The notes: generated by a model not told the origin, from the sequence alone. Positions 17,525 through 26,221 are shown, counted from the stretch's first letter. The stretch is DNA of 64,000 nt from Candidatus Poseidoniaceae archaeon (GCA_028822845.1 JAPKCS010000002.1:1-64000), one strand, 5' to 3'. Numbers and translations are program-made.

Positions 17525-19957
17525 ATGAAGCGTTTCCTCGCTCTTCTCATCGCCTTTACAATGCTGCCTCTGGTGGCATTTGGTCCAGCTGTTGCAGCAA
17601 GCGATGTGGAACTGATCGATGCGGGATACACGCATCAGACTTCGAATAAATTGGTTCACTGGGAGGTCATGAATGACGGGACGGTATTGACCGTCGACGT
17701 CGAGGGTAACCTCACGGTCAATGCCTTCAGCAACGGGATACTTGTCCCTCTCTGGAACCTCGATTTGGCCGTAAGCGCCAACGGAGCGAGACTGGATGAT
17801 GCCCAACTCTTGACGGCTGTTGCCCACGACGGAGGTGTGCTTGTGGTTCACATGGACCTTCAAATTGCGAACCGGAACATTTCCACTGACGCTCCAGTCA
17901 ATGACATGGATTGGGATTCCGAAGGCGACCTGTGGCTTGCGCACTTTGCAGGTCGGCGCCGTGCAGAAGAATACGCCTCTGACGGGGCGACTGGCACCTT
18001 TTCTCCACCTGTTCAAACCGGTTTCAACTCCTTCGTTGTTCTTGCTGACGGGCGAATGGCGCTGGGTGGCTACGACTCAAAAGTTCACATTTCTGACAAC
18101 GGTGGTACCCTCTTGACCACCCTCACTGAACCAGGCGGCATCATCAATGCTCTGTTCGAAGATCACGATGGCCACCTCATCGTCGGCGCAGCGAACGGAG
18201 CGATTTACCGCTATGACACAAATTCGTGGGCGGTGGAAACCCTTGCACTTAGCCATGGCTCTTCGATTATTCACCTCGAAGAACTTGACAACAGCACCTA
18301 CATCGCAGGTACCCAAAACGGAAAATTAACAATGATTGACGGGGCTACCTTTGTCGAAGGCGAAACCTACACCTCGCAGGGGGCAGTCACGGGTTCAGCC
18401 ACCCCTTTCACGGGTGAGGTCTACATCGTCACCTCCTTCCTTTCCTACTCCAAGATACGCCTCTACGATCTTGACACAGACGGCGACGGCGTCACCGATA
18501 CCAACGATGCCTTTCCAAATGAAATCACTCAATGGTACGATGAGGATTTGGATGGCTATGGTGACAACATCGACGGTTTCATGGGGGATCAATTCCCGAA
18601 CGACGGAACTCAGTTTGTCGATGCCGATGGGGACGGTCATGGTGACAACCCAGCTGGAACAGAAGGCGACCTTTTCCCAAACAATGCTGACCAGTGGGAA
18701 GACATGGACGGCGATGGCTACGGTGACAACGAACAGGGCCTCGACGGGGATATGTTCCCAGAGGAACCAACGCAGTGGATGGATTCAGACCTCGATGGCT
18801 ACGGGAGCAACCCCAATGGCTTGATGCCTGATGCTTGCCCAACCACGAATGGATTTTCAAAATACGACCGCTATGGGTGCTCTGACACCGACCTTGACGG
18901 TTATTCCAACCCCGATGACGGCTTTGGTGTCGAACAAGGGGCAGATGCATTGCCATCACAAGGCACACAATGGCTCGATCAAGACGGCGATGGCTTTGGT
19001 GACAACACCACTGGCTTGCTGCCTGATGCCTGCCCTTGGGAATACGGTAACTCCACCCGTGCATGGATTCCAAACGCCACGTCGGCGAGCGGTTTCGTTG
19101 AAGTCATCTCAAATGGTTGTGAAGACCTTGATGGCGATGGTTGGGTTGATCGAACCGAATCCATTGGCATGGATACCGATCCAGATGAACACTTTGATGC
19201 CGATAAAGACGGCGTTGGTTCCAACACTGATTACGATGACAGTCGTCCGCTGGTTCAAACCGAAACGGACCACTGCATGTTGAATTTCGATGATCTTTCC
19301 GACGCCTGCATGGGTTGGCGAAGTGAAGCTTACCAATCGTACTTGTCGCGAGACAAAGACGCCAACGAAAGCGATTACTCCTATGCAGCCTGGAACGCGA
19401 GCAAGAACGCTGGCCTTCTCGACTCGGGCCTCGATGTTGACAGCAACACCCTCAAGCAAGTCATCGCCGTTGGCGGTGTTGCCTTTGCGCTCCTCTCGCT
19501 GATCATCGTTGGTGTTGGCGCCGTCAGTAAACGACGCAAGTCTCAGGCCAACATCAAAATTTACGGGACAGCCCTCCCCCCAGATAAGGGGACGAAAACA
19601 GCCTCAGTGGAAGCTTTGGAAGGCACTGCTGGTCTTTCAGCCCAAGGTGGGGTTGAATCGGACTCTGCTTGGGATGAAGACGTAGTCAGCCTCGATTTCA
19701 CGGTGAATGATGAAGACCTCAATGTCGATGATGCATCTAGCGAATCGATCGATGCTTCGACCCTCTATGGCGAAGAAGACAGCCTCGAAGCCATCGCAGG
19801 TATGCCAGCACCTGTTGCGGCCGAAGAACCACCGTCCGAACAAGCCGCAGAAGTCCCGGCAGCAGCGCCACCAATTCCAGCAACAGGTCTACCAGAGGGT
19901 TGGACCACGGACCAATGGAAATGGTACGGACAAGAGTGGCTTGACAAGCAAAAGTGA
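17525..19957 (+). CDS. Secreted, anchored protein with beta-propeller and thrombospondin type-3-like calcium repeats
   Basis: A signal peptide (FLALLIAFTMLPLVAFGPAVAA) precedes a propeller-like region (about residues 35-315) with repeated short strands such as LADGRMALGGYD and DHDGHLIVGAANG. Residues about 317-570 contain D-x-D-x-D-G repeats (DTDGDGVTD, DMDGDGYGDN, DQDGDGFGDN) that bind Ca2+ in thrombospondin type-3 modules. A membrane helix (about 638-660) is followed by basic residues, then an acidic/Ala-Pro-rich cytoplasmic tail ending in GWTTDQWKWYGQEWLDKQ. That last motif looks like a conserved cytoplasmic docking element rather than a random tail. Role: surface protein of unknown ligand. 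Confidence 0.85.
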   Translation: MKRFLALLIAFTMLPLVAFGPAVAASDVELIDAGYTHQTSNKLVHWEVMNDGTVLTVDVEGNLTVNAFSNGILVPLWNLDLAVSANGARLDDAQLLTAVAHDGGVLVVHMDLQIANRNISTDAPVNDMDWDSEGDLWLAHFAGRRRAEEYASDGATGTFSPPVQTGFNSFVVLADGRMALGGYDSKVHISDNGGTLLTTLTEPGGIINALFEDHDGHLIVGAANGAIYRYDTNSWAVETLALSHGSSIIHLEELDNSTYIAGTQNGKLTMIDGATFVEGETYTSQGAVTGSATPFTGEVYIVTSFLSYSKIRLYDLDTDGDGVTDTNDAFPNEITQWYDEDLDGYGDNIDGFMGDQFPNDGTQFVDADGDGHGDNPAGTEGDLFPNNADQWEDMDGDGYGDNEQGLDGDMFPEEPTQWMDSDLDGYGSNPNGLMPDACPTTNGFSKYDRYGCSDTDLDGYSNPDDGFGVEQGADALPSQGTQWLDQDGDGFGDNTTGLLPDACPWEYGNSTRAWIPNATSASGFVEVISNGCEDLDGDGWVDRTESIGMDTDPDEHFDADKDGVGSNTDYDDSRPLVQTETDHCMLNFDDLSDACMGWRSEAYQSYLSRDKDANESDYSYAAWNASKNAGLLDSGLDVDSNTLKQVIAVGGVAFALLSLIIVGVGAVSKRRKSQANIKIYGTALPPDKGTKTASVEALEGTAGLSAQGGVESDSAWDEDVVSLDFTVNDEDLNVDDASSESIDASTLYGEEDSLEAIAGMPAPVAAEEPPSEQAAEVPAAAPPIPATGLPEGWTTDQWKWYGQEWLDKQK
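18475..19215 (+). repeat. Coding repeat: thrombospondin type-3-like Asp-rich units
   Basis: About eight diverged units encoding D-x-D-x-D-G-x-x-D follow one another, each about 70-110 bp apart, with gacggcgatggctttggtg-like cores. They are coding, in frame with the 810-residue protein, and not independent DNA repeats. Confidence 0.7.
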
Positions 19958-19977
19958 TTCAATTCACTTGAACAGTC

Positions 19978-20232
19978 TCAACGCCAAACAATCGGTAAAG
20001 CATCTCGAAGAGCGCCTAATTCCTCACCGGTGTACACTGGCTTTCCGTCCTTCTTCAGGGTGTTCATAATCAGCCATAACACACCGTTCCAGGCAAGAGG
20101 GCGAGCAAAGATTTCGACATAGCCACATGCGGCTGCTTGGAGGAGTTTTCCTTCGTCGGTGTTCTCACTGAACAAGGCACGTACCAAATTACGAGCATCA
20201 AACTCGTAGCCAGGTGGTCGCCATTCCATCAT
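19978..20232 (-). CDS. Conserved-looking hypothetical protein, 84 aa
   Basis: I do not recognise the family. The protein is small, soluble and mixed alpha/beta, with aromatic segments (ARPLAWNGVLWLIMNTLKK). It starts at tandem ATG codons 4 bp after the stop of the ribbon-helix-helix gene, with an AGGTGTGAT SD-like site, so it is translated in the same operon and may act with it. A toxin role in a pair with the upstream DNA-binding protein is conceivable, but nothing in the sequence shows this. Confidence 0.6.
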   Translation of the reverse strand: MMEWRPPGYEFDARNLVRALFSENTDEGKLLQAAACGYVEIFARPLAWNGVLWLIMNTLKKDGKPVYTGEELGALRDALPIVWR

Positions 20233-20236
20233 GGGA

Positions 20237-20464
20237 TCACACCTTGAATGGAGCGAGGTTCAAACGATCGACCAGGTGTTCGACTTCAACATCTGCAACG
20301 GCTTTCATCCGTTCTCGTAATGTTTCAATTTCGCCGTCCATTTTAGCAATTTTATGAGCCCGAACGATGTCAGTGAGCAATTCATTGACACTCTTGTGCC
20401 CACTTGTGCTCCGCATGGTGTTCAACTGACGTCGAACTTCGTAACTCACACTTACAGAGGTCAT
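20237..20464 (-). CDS. Ribbon-helix-helix (CopG/Arc-like) DNA-binding protein
   Basis: 75 residues. The N-terminal strand TSVSVSY followed by two helices (EVRRQLNTMRS and SVNELLTDIVRAHK) fits the ribbon-helix-helix fold, which dimerises and places the strand in the DNA major groove. The C-terminal half is a charged helix that may mediate oligomerisation. The ATG at 20464 was chosen over the ORF-track start at 20479 because AGGTGAAGG directly precedes it. Neighbours are a ParA ATPase 125 bp upstream and the 84-residue protein 4 bp downstream, so it may be a centromere-binding partner of ParA or a simple repressor. Confidence 0.62.
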   Translation of the reverse strand: MTSVSVSYEVRRQLNTMRSTSGHKSVNELLTDIVRAHKIAKMDGEIETLRERMKAVADVEVEHLVDRLNLAPFKV

Positions 20465-20588
20465 TCCTTCACCTGTCATCGCAATCCCTGCTCATGACTG
20501 CGTTGTTTAGGCTACTTAACCCCCGCGAAGGAAGCGTTGCTGAATCGAGCGGTTTGAGACCCTTCACCAGCCGTCCAAGGCCTGATTT

Positions 20589-21548
20589 TCACTGCTTGTT
20601 CTTTTGCAGAAGAAGGCGCGGTTCTTCATTCACGCCGAATTCTCGGCGCATTTCTTGCACCCTTTGGTGAAATTCTTTTGCCAGAGTCCAGTATTCGAGG
20701 GAACCTGCACCTGCACCTGAATTGGTTGGTTTGTTGAGCAGAACTGTTGGTGCTCCACTCCAGGGTGCTTCTGCAACCTTGACTAACCTACGAACAGTGG
20801 TTTTAAACAACTTATTCGGCATTTTCTTGTTGACTTCATCGCAAACATGCCGACTGAGTTTTGATCGAGCATCAACCATGGTCATGGCAATTCCGAAAAT
20901 TTTCAAGTTGCGGTTGATGCGTCGTTGAATCATTTTGATTGAGTTCATCAGCATACTGAATCCTTCGAGTGCGTAATACTCTGCCTGAACAGGGACCATG
21001 ACCCAGTTGGCGGCACACATGGCGTTGATGGACAAGAGTCCCAATGAGGGTGGAGTGTCGATGATGATGTAGTCGAATTCATCGATGATCGGCATCAAAG
21101 CTTCCCGCAGTCGGGTCTCACGGCCAATTTTGTGACTCAATTCAATCTCAGCACCTGAGAGATGAATGTCACTGGGAAGGAGCCACAAATGACCAACTGA
21201 GACGTTATCCGGTGCCTTCTTGTTGTTGTTGCGCATGCTCCAAGCATCCTGCATTGATTCGGTGAGTTCCTCGGGACCGATGAGGTATTCTTCCATCAGT
21301 GGAAGGTCTTCACCGGAATCGTTGGTGAGTAAATCATAGGAGGTTTTCTTGACGTTTTTCTTTTCAACACCAAACGAAGTGGCACAGTTTCCCTGCGGAT
21401 CTAAATCGATCAGCAACACCTTGGCCTTTGGAAGTCCCTGGCGAGGTGACCCCTTGGCAAGTGCTGCAGCTAGGTTCACTGCAGTGGTTGTTTTTGCACA
21501 GCCACCCTTTTGATTTGCAACGGCTATAACCATCTTGTATGGGTTCAT
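20589..21548 (-). CDS. ParA/Soj-family partition ATPase
   Basis: 319 residues. It has a deviant Walker A motif KGGCAKTT near the N-terminus, the Walker B region YIIIDTPPSLG and the LLIDLDPQGN element typical of ParA/Soj. Such ATPases bind DNA non-specifically and position chromosomes, plasmids or large complexes. The ORF track starts 19 codons earlier, but the ATG at 21548 has GGAGGTG 6-7 bases upstream and directly precedes the conserved VIAVANQKGG strand. It sits on the same strand as a MoxR gene and the ribbon-helix-helix gene. An insertion around GEDLPLMEEYLIGPEE is unremarkable for the family. Confidence 0.9.
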   Translation of the reverse strand: MNPYKMVIAVANQKGGCAKTTTAVNLAAALAKGSPRQGLPKAKVLLIDLDPQGNCATSFGVEKKNVKKTSYDLLTNDSGEDLPLMEEYLIGPEELTESMQDAWSMRNNNKKAPDNVSVGHLWLLPSDIHLSGAEIELSHKIGRETRLREALMPIIDEFDYIIIDTPPSLGLLSINAMCAANWVMVPVQAEYYALEGFSMLMNSIKMIQRRINRNLKIFGIAMTMVDARSKLSRHVCDEVNKKMPNKLFKTTVRRLVKVAEAPWSGAPTVLLNKPTNSGAGAGSLEYWTLAKEFHQRVQEMRREFGVNEEPRLLLQKNKQ

Positions 21549-21618
21549 CTTTTCACCTCCTCGTACATGTTGAGGAGAGGGGTTCTCCCCTTTGAATGCA
21601 ACCACAGCGGTTCAAACT

Positions 21619-22629
21619 TCAAGCCGGTTGGATGACGGGTACTGGGACTTCCGAGAGGATCTTCCTCACGATGTGCATGCCAGTAATGCCCCGAATCTTT
21701 GCTTCAGGCTTCATGTTGATACGGTGGGAAATGATCTGCAAAGCGATGCCTTTGATGTCGTCTGGAATGACATAGTTTCGTCCAGCGATTGCAGCAGCAG
21801 CACGTCCAGTCTTGAACAAAGACTGGGATGCACGAGGCGAAGCGCCGTTGGTAACTCGGTGATCTTCACGTGTTCGCTGAACGATTTCAACGATGTAGGA
21901 GAGGATGGCTGGGTCAACATGAACTGTTTCCAAGGCTTTTTGCATGGCAACCACCTTCTTTGGCGAGGTGATTTGCAGAACATCGTGGCCGTCCTTTCCG
22001 CGCAACTTCCGTCGTGCTAGGATTGCTTTTTCTTCAGCTCGGTCAGGGTAGCCCATGCTCATCTTCATCAAGAATCGGTCCATTTGTGCCTCAGGGAGAG
22101 GGTAGGTTCCTTCTTGTTCGATAGGATTCTGAGTTGCGATAACGACGAACGGTGCTGGTAGTTTGTGGGTGATACCCTCAATCGTCACTTGCTTTTCTTC
22201 CATGGCTTCTAGGAGAGCAGCTTGCGTCTTTGGCGGTGCACGGTTAATCTCGTCTGCCAGCAGAACGTTGGAGAACAAAGGACCGGCTCGCAGCTTGAAT
22301 TCTCCTTCCTTTTGATCGTACATGTAGGTCCCCATGATGTCGGAGGGGAGCAAATCGGGGGTGAATTGGACTCGCTTGAACTTGCAGCCGAGTGCTTGTG
22401 CAAACGTGTTTGCCAACAGGGTCTTTGCCAAACCTGGGAAATCTTCCAGCAGTATGTTGCCGTTTGACAAAATACCGACGGTAACCCGTCGCAGGTTCTC
22501 GTTCTTACCGATGATGACCTTGCTGACTTCGTTCATTAAACTGTTTGAAATGGCCGAAACAGTACCAATCAAATCTTGAGTTCCGGGGTTTTGACCCATT
22601 GCGGGTGCTGCTGTGAATCCTGCTTCCAT
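21619..22629 (-). CDS. MoxR-family AAA+ ATPase
   Basis: Chaperone-like AAA+ ATPase thought to activate or mature other proteins, often with von Willebrand A partners. Motifs: Walker A-like GNILLEDFPGLAKT, the MoxR signature RVQFTPDLLPSD, Walker B LLADEINRAPPKTQAALLEAM and sensor ATQNPIEQEGTYPLPEAQMDRF. The start at 22629 was preferred over 22737 because GGAGG lies 10-14 bases upstream and the extra 36 residues look non-conserved. No DUF58 or VWA gene is adjacent in this window, which is atypical for bacterial MoxR operons. Confidence 0.9.
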   Translation of the reverse strand: MEAGFTAAPAMGQNPGTQDLIGTVSAISNSLMNEVSKVIIGKNENLRRVTVGILSNGNILLEDFPGLAKTLLANTFAQALGCKFKRVQFTPDLLPSDIMGTYMYDQKEGEFKLRAGPLFSNVLLADEINRAPPKTQAALLEAMEEKQVTIEGITHKLPAPFVVIATQNPIEQEGTYPLPEAQMDRFLMKMSMGYPDRAEEKAILARRKLRGKDGHDVLQITSPKKVVAMQKALETVHVDPAILSYIVEIVQRTREDHRVTNGASPRASQSLFKTGRAAAAIAGRNYVIPDDIKGIALQIISHRINMKPEAKIRGITGMHIVRKILSEVPVPVIQPA

Positions 22630-22740
22630 GTTGAAGGCCTCCAAAGGACAAGTAACCAACCCCACCCTTCCATATATGAATGTGAGGGGGTCGCAAGTCA
22701 ACAATGTGTCAGCCGTTTGCGTTTTCGACACCAACACTCA

Positions 22741-24663
22741 TCAGCGGCCCCAGAAGTGATTTTCCTTCCGGTGCAATCGAATTAATTCATCAAGAATTTC
22801 CTGTTCGATGGGATTGAGATCAATTTTTTTGAGTCGCTTTGCGTGCATTTCAGGGACATCAACATAGAATTCGTCCAATTCCTCGATGTGTCGCCCAACC
22901 GTTGGGCCCTTGATCGCTACCGCCACCTCGTCGCCTTGATTTGCTTCTTTGACTTCCTCTGATTCTCTGGTACGTAGGCTCTTGATTTGGCCAACGGGGG
23001 TGCCATCGAGCTTCATCAGACGTTGTCCGATGTGAACACGCCCGCCAATGACTCGCATGCCGACGATGGCAGGGCCCTTTGCTCGGAATGTGTGATCCTT
23101 CAGATAGAGCAGCCGACCAGGGTAGACAAGCGACTCGCGAAGTTCAGCAGCAAGCCGCTCTGCGGTTTCTTCCCGCCATGCTTCGTAAGCATCGAGCACG
23201 TGATAGATGATGCTGCCAGTGAAGAATTTGATATCTGAATCTTCGGCCTGGAGTTGTTCTGCAACTTCCGTGTTGCCTTTGACCGAAAACCCGAGGATCA
23301 CCTTGTTGAGTGGATCTTGAGCAGAATGTGCCATCAGGATGTCACGCTTGTTGACGGGGCCAACTGTGGCTTGGCGCACGGGGATTTTTAATTTGGCCAA
23401 TTCGAAACCAAGTGCCTCCAATCCACCAACGGTGTCCGCCTTGATGACGACGCCCTTGCGTTCCTCTTCTGCACCTCTGCAGGGTCCCTTTTTGGTGTGG
23501 TCTTTGAATTGGACCCGTGGGAACACTTCTGAGCATTTCGAACACATGATTGGCATGGTGTCGAAAATAGCACGCCATTCTTTGCGAATAGCGGCTTCTG
23601 CGTTGGTTCGCTCTTCAGGAGTGTTCGCAAGGTAGAGCGTGGTCCCTGGAATTGTGTTTTCTAAATTCGGTGCAACGATTTTGACACCGCAAGCAGCCTC
23701 GACCCGATCAAAGTTGACCCAGCGCTTTCCAGCATCTCGCATTTCAGCCATGCCCTTCGGACGCTTGAGTCCCTTGATGTGGGTCGAAAAGGGTCCATCG
23801 TTGGCTGCGAGCATGATGGTGTCACCAACGTTGAGATCACCTCGGTAGAGGATGACATCGATGGTTTTCCCCATGCCAATCTCCTCTCGCATTTCCAAAA
23901 CGGTTCCTTCCGCAGCGCCGAGGGTGTCGGTGAGTCGGTCTTCGAGGAAACGTTCAGCCAAGCCGACGGTAACGGCAAGAAGGTCTTGCAAACCTTCACC
24001 GTCTTTTGCCGACATTGGCACAAAGGCTACATTTTGACGGAAGTCACGGATTTGGTCGTACCGTTCGATGTTGAAACCATGCTCCGAAAATTGACTAAGC
24101 ATCTTCCAATACCGATCTTCGAACAGGGATTGGACGTCTTCGCGTTGCTCTTTGAACGAATCCATGAACGAACGACCAGATGTTGTTCGCCAACCGTGTA
24201 TTCGGTCGATCTTATTTCCGGCAATGACGAATGGAGTGCGTGTTTCTTTGAGGGTTTTGAGGCTCTCGATGGTTTGAGGCCGGAGCCCTTCCATGATGTC
24301 AACGACAAGGATTGCAATATCAGACACTGAGCCACCACGGTTCCTCAAACTGACGAAGGAGTGGTGCCCAGGCGTGTCGATAAACAGCAATCCGGGTGAC
24401 TTGAATTTCTTTCCGCCAAGCATGGCTTCGCAGGTTTTGTTGAGCACATCAGCAGGCACCTCAGTGGCACCGATGTGTTGGGTGATGCCGCCAGCTTCAC
24501 GGTTCATCACGCTGGCTTGACGTTCGCTACCAACGGAACGAACCAAATCGAGGACGCTGGTTTTCCCGTGGTCAACGTGACCGAGAACGGAAACAATTGG
24601 CTGGCGGTTATGGCCTCGCTCAATGGTGCTCTCATCTGGAGAATCCGGTTCGGTTTCGTCCAT
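22741..24663 (-). CDS. infB: Translation initiation factor aIF5B (IF-2 family) with zinc-finger-like insert
   Basis: GTPase that promotes subunit joining. The G domain begins PIVSVLGHVDHGKTS, with DTPGHHSF (G3) and AGNKIDR (G4). Domains II-IV follow, with VVIKADTVGGLEAL at the start of domain III. Before that strand lies an insert with CSKC...H...C spacing that fits a C2HC zinc finger, unusual for aIF5B. The start was moved to 24663: an AGGTGAT site lies 3 bases upstream, and this avoids overlap with ndk, which the track start would require. It is the last gene of the L7Ae-S28e-L24e-Ndk operon, a classic archaeal order. A 3-nt-loop hairpin separates it from ndk. Confidence 0.95.
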   Translation of the reverse strand: MDETEPDSPDESTIERGHNRQPIVSVLGHVDHGKTSVLDLVRSVGSERQASVMNREAGGITQHIGATEVPADVLNKTCEAMLGGKKFKSPGLLFIDTPGHHSFVSLRNRGGSVSDIAILVVDIMEGLRPQTIESLKTLKETRTPFVIAGNKIDRIHGWRTTSGRSFMDSFKEQREDVQSLFEDRYWKMLSQFSEHGFNIERYDQIRDFRQNVAFVPMSAKDGEGLQDLLAVTVGLAERFLEDRLTDTLGAAEGTVLEMREEIGMGKTIDVILYRGDLNVGDTIMLAANDGPFSTHIKGLKRPKGMAEMRDAGKRWVNFDRVEAACGVKIVAPNLENTIPGTTLYLANTPEERTNAEAAIRKEWRAIFDTMPIMCSKCSEVFPRVQFKDHTKKGPCRGAEEERKGVVIKADTVGGLEALGFELAKLKIPVRQATVGPVNKRDILMAHSAQDPLNKVILGFSVKGNTEVAEQLQAEDSDIKFFTGSIIYHVLDAYEAWREETAERLAAELRESLVYPGRLLYLKDHTFRAKGPAIVGMRVIGGRVHIGQRLMKLDGTPVGQIKSLRTRESEEVKEANQGDEVAVAIKGPTVGRHIEELDEFYVDVPEMHAKRLKKIDLNPIEQEILDELIRLHRKENHFWGR

Positions 24664-24678
24664 ATCATCACCTTTTGA

Positions 24679-24693
24679 ACCCCGCATCGGGGT
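24679..24693 (-). promoter_or_regulatory. Short hairpin between ndk and infB
   Basis: The stem ACCCCG / CGGGGT with a 3-nt loop lies in the 35-bp gap between the ndk stop and the aIF5B start. There is no T-tract. It may affect coupling or processing of the operon mRNA; this is inference from one short stem. Confidence 0.3.
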
Positions 24694-24698
24694 GGTAC

Positions 24699-25145
24699 TC
24701 ACTCGTAGACCCAAGCGGTGATCGTTTGATCCCATTCCATCAGGCCCTCTGGGAACCATAGGCCGAGCTCGAAGGCTGCGGTTTCGGGAGCATCAGAGCC
24801 GTGAATCATGTTGAAGCCCATGTCCATGCCAAAGTCGCCTCGGATGGTTCCTGGGTTTGCTTCGCGACCATTGGTTGCTCCGATGAGGGTGCGTGCTACG
24901 GTGATGGCGTCTTTGCCAGACCAAGCCATACAGACAACAGGGCCAGAGGTTACGAATTTGATGAGCCCGGGGTAGAATGGGCGTTCATTGTGAACTTCGT
25001 AGTGGGTTTCTGCGATCTCTTGGCTGGGGACGACGGATTTCAGACCGACGAGTTTGAGCCCTTTTCGCTCAAATCTTCCCATAATTTCTGCTATTAGTCC
25101 TCGTTGTACGCCGTCAGGCTTGATCATAACATATGTCGTTTCCAT
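24699..25145 (-). CDS. ndk: Nucleoside diphosphate kinase
   Basis: 148 residues; transfers the gamma phosphate between NTPs and NDPs through a phosphohistidine. The N-terminal [13 protein letters not shown] signature and the active-site histidine in NMIHGSD are both visible. The METTYV start was preferred over MVNS four codons earlier because family members begin at this strand. It lies within the ribosomal-protein operon between L24e and aIF5B, as in many euryarchaea. Confidence 0.96.
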   Translation of the reverse strand: METTYVMIKPDGVQRGLIAEIMGRFERKGLKLVGLKSVVPSQEIAETHYEVHNERPFYPGLIKFVTSGPVVCMAWSGKDAITVARTLIGATNGREANPGTIRGDFGMDMGFNMIHGSDAPETAAFELGLWFPEGLMEWDQTITAWVYE

Positions 25146-25256
25146 GGAGTTCACCAAACCGTCCGACTGGACCCCCCTTTATGAGCCATACGGCCCTTCG
25201 GAGTTTTGAGATTGTCTCCGCTTATGCGGAATGTTTGCTTTATTCAGGAGATGAAC

Positions 25257-25448
25257 TCACTGAATACCGCCCTTCACGAAGTGGCGAGTCCACTTGACGC
25301 GACGGGAGTTTCGCTTGAGCTTCAGCATGTTCTTGCGAGCCTTGGAGTTCTTGAACCACATGACGCTTCCGTCACGGCGCACGTACATCATGCCCGTGCC
25401 TGGTTCGATCTCTTCACCGGAAAAAGTACAGATTCTACGTTCTGGCAT
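25257..25448 (-). CDS. rpl24e: 50S ribosomal protein L24e (eL24), zinc-less variant
   Basis: 63 residues; binds 23S rRNA at the interface near L3. Recognisable features are IEPGTGMMYVRRDGSV and LKRNSRRVKWTRHF. Archaeal eL24 normally carries four zinc-binding cysteines (CxxC near the start, then CxxxC). Here only the first survives: the others read as Ser in CTFSGEE and as non-cysteines in FKNSKARKN. The FSG form resembles eukaryotic eL24. The ATG at 25448 is chosen because GAGGTG precedes it; the ORF-track ATG at 25457 overlaps the S28e stop as ATGA and is the alternative. Confidence 0.93.
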   Translation of the reverse strand: MPERRICTFSGEEIEPGTGMMYVRRDGSVMWFKNSKARKNMLKLKRNSRRVKWTRHFVKGGIQ

Positions 25449-25453
25449 ACACT

Positions 25454-25678
25454 TCACCTCGAGTTGAGCTTACGGGCTTCACGACCGGTGTCTTTCAACA
25501 TCAAAATGTCGCCGACACGTATTGGACCGAGGACGTTGCGGGAGATAATTCGCCCGACGTCTCGTGGATTAGCTGCATCGTTCACACGGACTTTGACTTG
25601 AGTTGCTTCGCCGGTCATGCCAGTACGTCCGACAATTTCGACGACTTCAGCAGGCCATCCGTTGAGTTCTTCGCTCAT
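25454..25678 (-). CDS. rps28e: 30S ribosomal protein S28e (eS28)
   Basis: 74 residues, typical of archaeal eS28, an OB-fold protein near the mRNA exit channel. Conserved features: [20 protein letters not shown], then [23 protein letters not shown] and the basic end REARKLNSR. The ATG at 25678 has GGAGGCG about 8 bases upstream, so it is preferred to the track start five codons earlier. It is the second gene of the L7Ae operon. Confidence 0.96.
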   Translation of the reverse strand: MSEELNGWPAEVVEIVGRTGMTGEATQVKVRVNDAANPRDVGRIISRNVLGPIRVGDILMLKDTGREARKLNSR

Positions 25679-25702
25679 GTATTTCGCCTCCAAACTTCAG
25701 GT

Positions 25703-26074
25703 TCAAGCCTTGAGTGCGTTAAGCAAATCAACGACTTCGGTGAACTTTTCTTGAGCGCCTTTGGTAATTTCCATGACTGCAATGGATGCTGTCTTCACTC
25801 CGTCAGGAAGACCGGCTTCCTTAGCGAGGTATTCTTGAGAAGGCACGTAGCCGTATGGAATGCCTTTTTCTTCACAAATCAATGGAATGTGGGCAAGGAG
25901 TTCAGGTGGGTTGACATCAACTGCGAGAACAATGAATTGGGCAGTACCGCGTTCTGCGGTCTTGGTCACTTCATTGCTGCCCTTCTTCAGGCGGCCAGTG
26001 TTGTTGGCTTGCAGCATGTCATAGATCTTGTCAGATACTTCTTCAGGTTGTTCAAATCGCACGTGTACACTCAT
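25703..26074 (-). CDS. rpl7ae: 50S ribosomal protein L7Ae (eL8), K-turn binding
   Basis: 123 residues. Binds kink-turns in 23S rRNA, box C/D and H/ACA guide RNAs and RNase P. Visible family features include the RNA-binding segment LKKGSNEVTKTAERG, the central QFIVLAVDVNPPELLAHIPLICEEKGIPY core (quoted in parts: VNPPELLAHIP, EEKGIPYGYV) and the C-terminal KTASIAVMEI strand. It is the first gene of the operon with S28e, L24e, ndk and infB, and a good TATA box lies about 55 bp upstream. Confidence 0.96.
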   Translation of the reverse strand: MSVHVRFEQPEEVSDKIYDMLQANNTGRLKKGSNEVTKTAERGTAQFIVLAVDVNPPELLAHIPLICEEKGIPYGYVPSQEYLAKEAGLPDGVKTASIAVMEITKGAQEKFTEVVDLLNALKA

Positions 26075-26125
26075 TGGATATCACATCTTCCTCATGTTAA
26101 GGCATTCCAAGCGCAGAACCGCGCG

Positions 26126-26135
26126 GATATAAACA
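26126..26135 (-). promoter_or_regulatory. TATA box of the L7Ae-S28e-L24e-ndk-infB operon
   Basis: On the minus strand this reads gtttatatcc, a strong match to the euryarchaeal TTTATATA-type box, about 52-60 bp before the L7Ae ATG. Transcription would start near 26101, giving a leader of roughly 25-30 nt. Confidence 0.6.
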
Positions 26136-26221
26136 CGACGGAAGGATAAGGCAGATCTCAAACAGGGAAACGGTGCAGTAAACAGCCCTATTCATCTTCT
26201 TAATCGCCGTACTGAGTGGTA

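Noticed and set aside
20326-20352. A pair of CAATT blocks 21 bp apart inside the ribbon-helix-helix gene, like the dispersed repeat
   Set aside because: Neither block is a full CAATTG, and the AAAATC core and GGAAAAT end are missing; chance is sufficient.
20237-21548. ParA cluster as an integrated plasmid
   Set aside because: Flanking genes are chromosomal, and no integrase, attachment repeats or replication gene is visible.
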